Source: Oscillospiraceae bacterium | GTDB taxonomy: Bacteria > Bacillota > Clostridia > Oscillospirales > Oscillospiraceae | Assembly: GCA_017506735.1 (NCBI GenBank) | Contig: JAFVMW010000055.1 | Span: forward strand, 21,321 to 85,320 | Direction: 5' to 3' | Length of the DNA: 64,000 nt | Translations under genes and position numbers: made by a program | Part shown: positions 1-6,415 of the stretch, in pieces | Layout: each line of letters opens with the position of its first letter | Numbering within the stretch: position 1 is the stretch's first letter | The notes under the pieces: model-generated | Database searches by the model: none | Seen by the model: only the letters and a program-made list of their open reading frames with translations | Told to the model about the DNA's origin: nothing

Positions 1-1718
1 CCGTACAGAATGCCAAACAGAGCCTTGAGCTTATCCGTCAGGACTCTGCCCAGCATGGCCCAGTCCACGGTATCGAACAGACCATTCAGCCCCGTGCCGA
101 AGCCCTCGCCCATGGCGACCCAGTCTACACCCTGATAGAAGGTGTCGATAATCTGACCGATGGTGTTCAGGCCGTTGCCAATGGTTCTGCCCAGCAGGTC
201 GAAGTCCAACTCGTGGACAAAGCCGTTGATGGTGTCCACCAGATTTCGGGTCCACTGAGTGGCCTTGGTCTGGATTTTCTCCCAGTTAATTGCAGCCAGA
301 CTGTCATTGATCTTCCGGGCCAGAAGCTGTCCAACCTGTTTCCACTGGCCTGCCTTGATGGCTGCCAGCAGATCGTCCAGGAAGGGGCTCTTGTCCTGAA
401 AATCATAGTTGGGGGTTACGGTCTCCGAACCGCCGCCGGAGCCGTCATTCTGACCGTCCAGCTTCTGGATCTCGTCGAATCCGGCCAGACTGGCCAGTGC
501 CTTCTTTGCCGCTCCGGCTCCCTTTGTGACAGTCGAAGCAGCTGTGGAGACTTTACCGGTCAGGGCCGTCAGCAGACTGGCCACATAGGAAAACACCGTC
601 GCAGCAGCATTTGCAAGTGCCGTCAGCGCCGGTGTCAGTACCTGAATAATCGGTGATGCCGCATTCGCTGCGGCTCCCTTCAGGTTGGCAAGAGCCGACC
701 GCATCTGGTCAGTGGATGCGATGGTCTTGCCGAAGTAATTCACTACGCTGCGCAGGGCAGCACTGATGCCATTGAAGATCAGCGCACCGGACGCAATCTC
801 CCGAAGCCTGGAGCCGAATCTGCTGGTCGCTTTCCCGGCGCGGTCATAGCCCTTGCCGATTCCGGTGAGCTTGCCCAGCATGGACTTTGCGCTCGCACCG
901 GCCTTGGAAAGCATATTTTTCCACATTTTCGCGTGGATGGCTTTCCGGCGGTTGGCGGCTTTTTCTTCCGCTTCTGCCGCCTTCTGGGCTGCCCTGGCTT
1001 CTGCCGCAGCAGCTTTCTGAGCAGCAGCTTCCCGCTTCAGCGCAGCTTTCTCGGCAGCTGCAGCAGCCTTCTGGGCCGCTTTCTCAGCTTCCTGAGCCTG
1101 CTTCATGGCCGCCTTCTGCGCGGCGGCAGCAGCACGCTGGACTTCCCGTTCCTGCTTCTCCGCGACACGCCTTGCAATGGCTTCCTGTTTCTCAGCAGCT
1201 TTTCGGGCGGCTTCCTCCTGCTTCTGGGCGGCCTTTCTCGCAGCATCCGCTGAACGCTGAGCGGCAGCCTGCCGCTCAATGTCAAGACGTTCTTCCGCCG
1301 CGTTAAGCTGTTCAGTCAATCTTTCCTGTTCCTTCAGAAGGCGGGTGTACTCCTTATTGCCTTCGGATACATAGCCGTGCACCTTGAAAGTAGAATCATT
1401 GTGCTGTGTATCCCACAGCTTAGCCGTGGTGGCTTCCAGCTTTTCGCCCAGTTGATACACCTTCGCTTCTGCCAGTGCCACAGACTTATCAAAAGCCTGC
1501 TGTACGGTCTTGGCTGTGGTCTGGGTAACATTCTGCACCGTCTTTGCCGTCTGGGCGGTGACGGTATCAGCCATTTTCTGGGCTGCCTGCTCCACTGTGC
1601 TGAAAGTCTTCTGCGCAGACTGCTGCGCTCTTTCTGCAGACTGCTGAATCTGTTTTTCAGTATTGTCCCGGATAACCAGATCGATAAATACCGATCCTGC
1701 GCTGGTTCCCTCAGCCAT
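1..1718 (-). CDS. Phage tail tape measure protein (3' end outside window)
   Basis: The reading frame is open from the ATG at 1718 to the window edge, giving 572 codons without a stop. Residues near 150-270 are a long Ala/Lys/Glu/Gln-rich coiled coil with many AAQKAA-type repeats. A less charged part with small hydrophobic helices follows, as in tape measure proteins, which set tail length and sit inside the tail tube. It lies directly after the two tail chaperone frames, the standard siphovirus position, and its start overlaps the end of the preceding gene by 8 bases. Start chosen at the ATG that begins MAEGTSAGSV, preceded by a GGAGG-like site. The distal part, where any lytic or membrane domain would be, cannot be judged. 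Confidence 0.85.
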   Translation of the reverse strand, partial: MAEGTSAGSVFIDLVIRDNTEKQIQQSAERAQQSAQKTFSTVEQAAQKMADTVTAQTAKTVQNVTQTTAKTVQQAFDKSVALAEAKVYQLGEKLEATTAKLWDTQHNDSTFKVHGYVSEGNKEYTRLLKEQERLTEQLNAAEERLDIERQAAAQRSADAARKAAQKQEEAARKAAEKQEAIARRVAEKQEREVQRAAAAAQKAAMKQAQEAEKAAQKAAAAAEKAALKREAAAQKAAAAEARAAQKAAEAEEKAANRRKAIHAKMWKNMLSKAGASAKSMLGKLTGIGKGYDRAGKATSRFGSRLREIASGALIFNGISAALRSVVNYFGKTIASTDQMRSALANLKGAAANAASPIIQVLTPALTALANAAATVFSYVASLLTALTGKVSTAASTVTKGAGAAKKALASLAGFDEIQKLDGQNDGSGGGSETVTPNYDFQDKSPFLDDLLAAIKAGQWKQVGQLLARKINDSLAAINWEKIQTKATQWTRNLVDTINGFVHELDFDLLGRTIGNGLNTIGQIIDTFYQGVDWVAMGEGFGTGLNGLFDTVDWAMLGRVLTDKLKALFGILY

Positions 1719-2043
1719 TGCTTCCACCTCCAAACGCTGCCTGCATCATGCGCTCCAAATCTTCCATCTGGGCGCGCAGATCTTCCGGAGGCCGCTTCGC
1801 CGCTCTGGCTGCAAGGAACGCACTCCAGTCAGAGCGGATCTTCCGCTGCCACGGCCCCATCCGGGAGATCACCTTCAGATCCGATTCTCCCCGGACGGAA
1901 ACCACCCTGCCCAGCGGAGTATCATCCATCAGGCCGCTGACCAGCTTCGCCCATTCCTCATAGGGAAGCTCTGCCTGAGCTCCAGGCAGGATGCCGTACT
2001 GGGTGGCGATGCTCTGCTCGATCAGCACGGCATCGAAGTCCAC
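1711..2043 (-). CDS. Tail assembly chaperone, distal frame (Gp15-like)
   Basis: A 110-residue protein if started at the GTG at 2043. The stretch around DFDAVLIEQSIATQYGI and the later YEEWAKLVSGL resemble the C-terminal half of phage Gp15-type tail proteins, encoded just before the tape measure gene. No good ribosome binding site precedes the GTG. The frame also stays open upstream, through the end of the neighbouring chaperone gene, so it may be made mainly as a +1 frameshift extension of that gene (see findings). Its end overlaps the tape measure start by 8 bases. The family call rests on recognised sequence pattern plus position. Confidence 0.7.
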   Translation of the reverse strand: MDFDAVLIEQSIATQYGILPGAQAELPYEEWAKLVSGLMDDTPLGRVVSVRGESDLKVISRMGPWQRKIRSDWSAFLAARAAKRPPEDLRAQMEDLERMMQAAFGGGSNG

Positions 2044-2065
2044 ATCATACAGCGCCCCGGAATCG

Positions 2066-2389
2066 TCAGACGATTTCGCCCTGAAATCGTGCGCCCACTT
2101 CCTCGGGCTCTTCGCCGGTCACAGCCGCCATCACCAGCTCGATCATCGTCTGGTATGCAGGATAGGGCATATCCAGATCATCGATCTCCTGGGCGGCCTT
2201 CCGGCCCAGTGCCAGCTCCAGCACGGTTTCGATGCCGGAATAGGGATCATCGTTGCCGATGGCCTTTGCCGCCTCCTGGATCTTCTTCACGGTCTTCTGC
2301 CGGTTGTCCACGGCGTAGATTTTCTCCCCGATACGGATCTCAGGGGTCTCGGTCAGCAGCTTGTGGTCAAGGGTATACAGCTTTGCCAT
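2066..2389 (-). CDS. Tail assembly chaperone, proximal frame
   Basis: A 107-residue protein beginning MAKLYTLDHK, placed between the tail tube gene and the tape measure gene, where siphoviruses encode tail assembly chaperones. The start at 2389 lies 9 bases after AAGGAG; an ATG six bases upstream (2395) is possible but only 3 bases from that site. It ends with GTC TGA C, a weak stop context. The product resembles the N-terminal half of Gp15-type proteins, and the adjoining frame resembles the C-terminal half. It probably coats the tape measure protein during tail assembly. Confidence 0.65.
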   Translation of the reverse strand: MAKLYTLDHKLLTETPEIRIGEKIYAVDNRQKTVKKIQEAAKAIGNDDPYSGIETVLELALGRKAAQEIDDLDMPYPAYQTMIELVMAAVTGEEPEEVGARFQGEIV

Positions 2390-2409
2390 AGTCATTTGCT
2401 CCTTTCAGC

Positions 2410-2441
2410 AAAAACTCCCTGCCCGGTACTGAGCAGGGAGT
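2410..2441 (-). terminator. Terminator or attenuator after the tail tube gene
   Basis: A 9-bp perfect stem (2414-2422 with 2433-2441) and 10-nt loop run into a T tract when read leftwards. It lies between the tail tube gene and the tail chaperones, all in one operon. Partial termination here would give more tube protein than chaperone or tape measure; that role is inferred. Confidence 0.75.
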
Positions 2442-2454
2442 CATTCAGATTTGT

Positions 2455-2886
2455 TCAGGCCCCTGCGGCAGGGGTAAAGGTAGGCTTGCCGTCAGACAGC
2501 AGCTCGAATTCCAGAGGGGCCACATTGCGGCTGTCACCGCCGCCGGGGTTGGTCACGTTGATCACGCAGTCAAACTCCAGCTTTGCGCCGCTGGGGAATT
2601 CCCACTCTGCCTTGCTCTCGCAGTCGGCACCGGTGCACCATGCCTTGCTGGAAATGTAATCGTTGCCGGCATCGCCGATGCACCGCTTACCGGACAGGGA
2701 GATGGTCAGGGCTTTGCCGGTGACCATGCGCTTCATCCAGCCTTCAGCATCCATGGGGCTCCATTCCTCCGTGTTGCCGTCGATGGACACACCGAAGCTC
2801 TCCATCTCCGCAATGGTGACCATAGCAGGTTCCCCCCTGCCGGTGGTGCTGATTTTGAACTTATTCTTCCAAACAGGATAGACCAT
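2455..2886 (-). CDS. Major tail protein (tail tube)
   Basis: A 143-residue protein beginning MVYPVWKNKFKI. Its size, beta-rich composition, and position between the head-tail joining genes and the tail chaperones identify it as the tube subunit that polymerises around the tape measure protein. The early IAEMESFGVSIDGNTEEW segment, in which a spiked or tilted residue pattern follows the first strand, is common in tube proteins of Firmicutes phages. A terminator-like hairpin follows the gene. No C-terminal Ig-like domain is present. Confidence comes from context as well as sequence pattern. Confidence 0.8.
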   Translation of the reverse strand: MVYPVWKNKFKISTTGRGEPAMVTIAEMESFGVSIDGNTEEWSPMDAEGWMKRMVTGKALTISLSGKRCIGDAGNDYISSKAWCTGADCESKAEWEFPSGAKLEFDCVINVTNPGGGDSRNVAPLEFELLSDGKPTFTPAAGA

Positions 2887-2893
2887 TCTGTTT

Positions 2894-3292
2894 TCACTCC
2901 TTCATGTAATAGATCGTCAAGTTGATCGCGTATTCAAAGACGCCGTCAGCGCCTTTGCCAAGAGGCACAGGATCCGCACTGGACTCCACGAAGGCAACCT
3001 TCGCGCCGTCCATATCTACATCTGTCAGCCCGTAAAACAACCCCCACAGGCTTCGTGCCTGCCGTTCTGCTTCAATCTGGCTCTTGCCCCAGCGGAGAAG
3101 CAGTCGGGCAGCAAACACGCCGTACCGGGTGCAGGCAGGACCGCCGACCGCAATGTGCTGCTTCCCGGTGACAGCCGCCGGATACACCCCCAGAAAGAAG
3201 GGCGCATTGCCGTTGACGCCGCCCAGCTGGATACGGCCTTCATAGGCCGCGTCCTGAGCTTTGATCCAGTTTTTCAGCTGTTCAGCAATCAT
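2894..3292 (-). CDS. Minor capsid / tail terminator protein
   Basis: A 132-residue protein beginning MIAEQLKNWIKAQ. It is the last of three small head-tail joining genes and resembles the phage minor capsid or tail-terminator families found just before the tube gene in Firmicutes siphoviruses. Such proteins cap the tail end that docks to the head. The start overlaps the stop of the upstream gene by 4 bases (ATGA), so translation is probably coupled. The central FFLGVYP and KQHIAVGG segments fit a small mixed alpha/beta fold. Confidence 0.7.
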   Translation of the reverse strand: MIAEQLKNWIKAQDAAYEGRIQLGGVNGNAPFFLGVYPAAVTGKQHIAVGGPACTRYGVFAARLLLRWGKSQIEAERQARSLWGLFYGLTDVDMDGAKVAFVESSADPVPLGKGADGVFEYAINLTIYYMKE

Positions 3293-3672
3293 TCAGGAAG
3301 CCTCCTCTCCAAGCAAGTCCGGAAGGTTTCCGGGATGAACTGCTCCCGATCTCCCCCGGGAAGCCAGGGACTTGCCCACAGGCCCTGTGCATTGGGATTA
3401 TTGACCTTCTGGAAATTGTATTCTGGGTGGAAATACAACCGTCTGGCATAGGGCGTATCACCGACGCAGAGTGTTGTGTGGATCTCCCCACCATCTGTGA
3501 GCTGGTCGATAGCACCGCCAGAATTCTGCAGTTTACCGGTGTCAAACGGAATCACCTGCGCCGTCACCATATCGGTACGGACAGCGCCAATGGTTTCCAG
3601 TGCTGCGTCCAAGGCGGCACGGCGGAAGCCCTCAAAAGCTGCCTGATCCAGCCGAACTTCCACGGTAGGCAT
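3289..3672 (-). CDS. Minor capsid protein / tail completion protein
   Basis: A 127-residue protein beginning MPTVEVRLDQ. The segment around VIPFDTGKLQNS (short helix, then DTG-x-L) and the later DTPYARRLYFHPEYNFQ are typical of minor capsid protein 2 and HK97 gp10-like neck proteins, which have a 'P-x-D-TG-x-L' pattern. It sits between the head closure protein and the tail terminator and overlaps the latter by 4 bases. Expected role: joining of the filled head to the tail. Its start is one base from the preceding stop. Confidence 0.75.
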   Translation of the reverse strand: MPTVEVRLDQAAFEGFRRAALDAALETIGAVRTDMVTAQVIPFDTGKLQNSGGAIDQLTDGGEIHTTLCVGDTPYARRLYFHPEYNFQKVNNPNAQGLWASPWLPGGDREQFIPETFRTCLERRLPE

Positions 3673-3673
3673 A

Positions 3674-4003
3674 TCACATCAGCTCCAATCTGGTATAATT
3701 CACTGATCCATCCGGATTTCGGCATTTCGTCCCCCGGTAGATGGTCCATTCCCTGCCGTAGATCTTCACGGTACCGGACAGCACATCCAGCGCAGGAGCA
3801 ATGTCCCCATCAAAGAGGGCTGTGCCGCCCAGCTGAATGAGCTGCCGTTCCGGGTTCAGAACCTGCCGGGGCTTATCCTGCCAGTTGCAGTTCAGGGTCA
3901 GTTCTGCCACCGTCACCGGTGCGCCGTCTTCCCCCACCCCGTCCGTCAGGATCACGGTGCAGGACGTGCGGCACACCCGGGGCGGTACCAGCCGGGGCCA
4001 CAT
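3674..4003 (-). CDS. Minor capsid protein / head closure protein
   Basis: A 109-residue, beta-rich protein beginning MWPRLVPPRV. Position two after the major capsid protein and size fit the minor capsid protein 1 or head-closure class, which plugs the connector after DNA packaging. The C-terminal KIYGREWTIYRGTKCR segment resembles the 'h-x-x-W-x-I-h' strand of these proteins. Its ATG overlaps the stop of the head-tail connector gene by one base (TGATG), so the two are likely translated together. Confidence 0.7.
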   Translation of the reverse strand: MWPRLVPPRVCRTSCTVILTDGVGEDGAPVTVAELTLNCNWQDKPRQVLNPERQLIQLGGTALFDGDIAPALDVLSGTVKIYGREWTIYRGTKCRNPDGSVNYTRLELM

Positions 4004-4377
4004 CAGGGAATCAGCCGGGACGCAAGCCCCGACTGCCTCAGTTGGGTCATAGCGGCGTTGGTGGTTGTAACACCGCCCTGCGTCACCACCCGATCAGCGG
4101 CGAAGCTCATGCTGACACCGTTGATCCCGTAGCTGGACAGGGGGCTGTCCACCAGATCCCCATAGGTGGCAAGGAAAGCGGCGTGGTGACACACCGCCTT
4201 CTTCACCTTCTCCTTCTGAAAATCCGTCAGATTGTCAAAGCCGACCTTCCGGATCCTGCCGTAGCACAGAGCATCCACATCGTCACTGGCCCGCTCCAGA
4301 TGCGAGGCTAACCCCGGGTCATCGGGTTTGGCACCAGGAACATAACGGAAATAATCAGCAACTGTGGCGTAACTCAT
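4003..4377 (-). CDS. Head-tail connector protein
   Basis: A 124-residue protein beginning MSYATVADYF. It is mostly helical, with a first helix carrying ASDDVDALCYGRI and a second beginning FQKEKVKKAV. This is the pattern of gp6/gp15-type connector adaptors, which form a ring beneath the portal. It follows the capsid gene directly (one base between stop and start) and overlaps the next gene by one base. Family assignment is by pattern and position. Confidence 0.75.
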   Translation of the reverse strand: MSYATVADYFRYVPGAKPDDPGLASHLERASDDVDALCYGRIRKVGFDNLTDFQKEKVKKAVCHHAAFLATYGDLVDSPLSSYGINGVSMSFAADRVVTQGGVTTTNAAMTQLRQSGLASRLIP

Positions 4378-4378
4378 A

Positions 4379-5314
4379 TCAGGCTACCGCCTCAGTATCC
4401 AGATCGGCGTAAACGCTGTCGATCTTGCCGTCCTTACCGTTGGGGAAGGTGAACACATCGGACAGCTCACGCTCCTGGTACAGGTAGCCGTCACCCTCGG
4501 TATGGGCACCGGGAGCGAAGTGGTAGATGGAGCTGATCTTGGGCACCACCTTGGTGGTCATGGGGGTGGCGAGCAGGACATTGATCTTGAATGCACCCTT
4601 CGCAGGAGTAAATCCGCCATCCGCGCCATCAAAGTTGAAGGCGCTGTAGAAGGTCTCGTTGTCGATGACTTCCATGATGGGTACACCATCGATGTCAGTG
4701 ATACGGGTCTCCAGACCAGTGCCACCGTCATTCACCTGGGTCACGGAGATGTTACGGGTGAACTCGGTAGACTGCTCCAGCAGGTCCATAATAAAGCCCT
4801 GAACATACATGATCAGGCCCTTGTTCTTGTAGCGGCGCAGCTTGCCGGAATTCAGCATAGCCTTCAGGCGGCCAAAGACATTTTCCTTGGTCCAGCTGGA
4901 TGCAGCGGTGGAAGAGTTGTAGCCGGTGAGGCTCTTTGCGACGGTTGCGGTCTTAGAGAAGAACAGCGCGTCCTTTTCGGGAGCAGACTGGGTCTCGGTA
5001 AACACGCGAGCGATGTTCTGGATAGAGGCGGTCTCATCGGACTCATCCACGTCGGCCTTGTCCACCAGGAACTCGATGTCACGGTCATGCTCGACGGTGT
5101 AAGGGTGGTCGGTCTGCTTGAAAGAGCCGCGGTTCCAGCCGCCGTCGCGGTTATGGCTCTTGAAGCCGGAGGTGCTCATGCTGGTGAAGTGGAAGGTCTT
5201 GGCATCCAGCCAGCGCACATTGGTGGTGATGAAGGGGGAGCACAGAGCGTTCTGGTTCATGATTTCCAGCAGCTCGGGGCTCCACACTTCTGCATGGTTA
5301 ACAACATTGGGCAT
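4379..5314 (-). CDS. Major capsid protein
   Basis: A 311-residue protein beginning MPNVVNHAEVWSPELLEIM. It is preceded by an AAGGAGG site 8-9 bases upstream. The N-terminal line about plating onto particles (AEVWSPELLE, then NALCSPFIT) and the central helix-rich part with GLIMYVQG fit phage capsid shell proteins with the HK97 fold. It follows a scaffold-like gene, and small connector genes follow it, which fixes its role. No separate protease gene was found in the visible head module, so maturation cleavage cannot be inferred. Confidence 0.85.
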   Translation of the reverse strand: MPNVVNHAEVWSPELLEIMNQNALCSPFITTNVRWLDAKTFHFTSMSTSGFKSHNRDGGWNRGSFKQTDHPYTVEHDRDIEFLVDKADVDESDETASIQNIARVFTETQSAPEKDALFFSKTATVAKSLTGYNSSTAASSWTKENVFGRLKAMLNSGKLRRYKNKGLIMYVQGFIMDLLEQSTEFTRNISVTQVNDGGTGLETRITDIDGVPIMEVIDNETFYSAFNFDGADGGFTPAKGAFKINVLLATPMTTKVVPKISSIYHFAPGAHTEGDGYLYQERELSDVFTFPNGKDGKIDSVYADLDTEAVA

Positions 5315-5334
5315 AGGTTAGTTCCTCCTTGTGA

Positions 5335-5862
5335 TTATTTGAAGCGGTTCCACCGCTTCACGTTCTGTTTGGTGTCGGTCTTGCGGCCGGGAGTGCCGCT
5401 GTCGCGGTCGCCGCCCAGCTTGAAGCCGCCGGTCTTGCGCTTGTCATCCTGAGTTTTCCACTCAGGGTGCCGCTGAAGAACCGTCTCCATGGCCTTGGCG
5501 ACAGATGCATCTGTAACTTCGCCGCCGCTCTTCGCAGCTTCCGCCATGGCCAGGGTCACAGCATCGTCGATCATAGCAGGGGCCACGCCTGCGGTAAAGG
5601 CCGCCAGACGGCTCTGGGCCTGCAGCAGATCCCGGCGCAGGGCTGCAGTTTCATCGGAGCCGGAGTCCGCAGGGGGCTGTTCCTGCTGATCTTCTTCCTG
5701 ATCCTCAGGAGTTTCCTCCTGTTCCTCCTCTTCAGGCTGCTCTTCAGCCTCAGGATCCTGCTCCTGTTCCTCCTGATCCTCGGGAGTCTCCTGCTCTTCC
5801 TCGGTTTCGGGAGTTTCCTGCTCGGGAGTTTCCTGCTCCTCTTCGGGGTTTCGTCTGCTCAT
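5335..5862 (-). CDS. Capsid scaffolding protein
   Basis: A 175-residue protein. Residues 1-65 are almost entirely Glu, Gln, Pro, Asp and Thr in short imperfect repeats (variants of ETPE and EEQE). A predicted coiled coil near 75-95 follows, then a basic C-terminus ending NVKRWNRFK. This is the usual build of phage scaffolds: a flexible acidic part, a dimerising helix, and a basic tail that binds the capsid subunit. It lies directly upstream of the capsid gene, 20 bases away. The acidic repeat is unusually long for the family and may vary in length between relatives by slippage. Confidence 0.8.
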   Translation of the reverse strand: MSRRNPEEEQETPEQETPETEEEQETPEDQEEQEQDPEAEEQPEEEEQEETPEDQEEDQQEQPPADSGSDETAALRRDLLQAQSRLAAFTAGVAPAMIDDAVTLAMAEAAKSGGEVTDASVAKAMETVLQRHPEWKTQDDKRKTGGFKLGGDRDSGTPGRKTDTKQNVKRWNRFK

Positions 5863-5938
5863 TGTTTCCGCTCCTTTCGGTCAAAAATGGGTATAGAAAA
5901 AGAGCCCTGCTATCGCAAGACTCCGGTTCTATTGGGTG

Positions 5939-6121
5939 TTACTCGCCGGCATTATACCGGCATCGGCCATCACGCCATGCGCCGCAGTTCTCCTGCAGGC
6001 AGTTTACAAGTTCGGCAGTATTGTGCTCCACGGTCTGACTGCCAATTTCCACACCTTCTTCATCGTAGTCGATGGAAACCTGCACCACCCGGTGCCGGTT
6101 CACCGCATAGGGGCATTTCAT
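5939..6121 (-). CDS. Small cysteine-containing phage protein
   Basis: A 60-residue protein beginning MKCPYAVNRH, with an AGGAGG site 8 bases before the start. Four cysteines (positions 3, 41, 46 and 54 approximately) and the ending GAWRDGRCRYN suggest a small metal-binding or disulfide protein. It is of a kind seen repeatedly in clostridial prophages between the MuF gene and the scaffold gene. Its function is not known to me. The 75 bases downstream hold only a weak leftward hairpin with a T tract (about 5899-5932). Confidence 0.7.
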   Translation of the reverse strand: MKCPYAVNRHRVVQVSIDYDEEGVEIGSQTVEHNTAELVNCLQENCGAWRDGRCRYNAGE

Positions 6122-6148
6122 AACGGTTTACCTCCTAAAAAGGGTATA

Positions 6149-6182
6149 GAAAAACCACCGTTCCGGGATCGGTTCGGTGGTT
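6149..6182 (-). terminator. Terminator after the putative immunity gene
   Basis: Stem AACCACCG (6153-6160) with CGGTGGTT (6175-6182), followed on the minus strand by a T tract. The stem overlaps the stop codon of the small gene at 6182-6415. It would separate the portal-MuF-immunity transcript from the scaffold and capsid genes. Confidence 0.75.
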
Positions 6183-6415
6183 TAGTGATCAAAGAAATCA
6201 TATCTGTGGGATACAATGTGGTAAGGCTCATCTGCTTCCACCGCCTTACGCAGTGTTTCCAGATATATCTGTGCAGCAGGAGTATCTTCCGTCCCTTGGA
6301 AATCTGAATAGTTGAAGGGAATGAAGCCTTCTCCAAACTTTTCACGGTACTTCTTTTTTAGTCTGTATGCCTCCTCCGAGCGGAGAATCGTACTATCACA
6401 GGGCGCAACGTACAC
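6182..6415 (-). CDS. Putative immunity protein for the MuF-linked toxin
   Basis: A 77-residue protein starting at a GTG directly after the MuF stop (TGA GTG). A strong GAGGTGAG site lies inside the end of the MuF gene. It is rich in charged and aromatic residues and has no obvious enzyme motif or membrane segment. Its base composition is lower in GC than the phage genes around it, like the toxin-like end of the upstream gene. A tiny gene following a polymorphic C-terminus, and closed by its own terminator, is the usual layout of a cognate immunity gene. That function is inferred from arrangement alone; I do not recognise the family. Confidence 0.6.
   Translation of the reverse strand: MYVAPCDSTILRSEEAYRLKKKYREKFGEGFIPFNYSDFQGTEDTPAAQIYLETLRKAVEADEPYHIVSHRYDFFDH

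Noticed and set aside
887-1306. Plus-strand frames opposite the tape measure gene
   Set aside because: They mirror the Ala/Lys-rich coiled coil, give Ser/Leu/Pro low-complexity products, and have no ribosome binding site.
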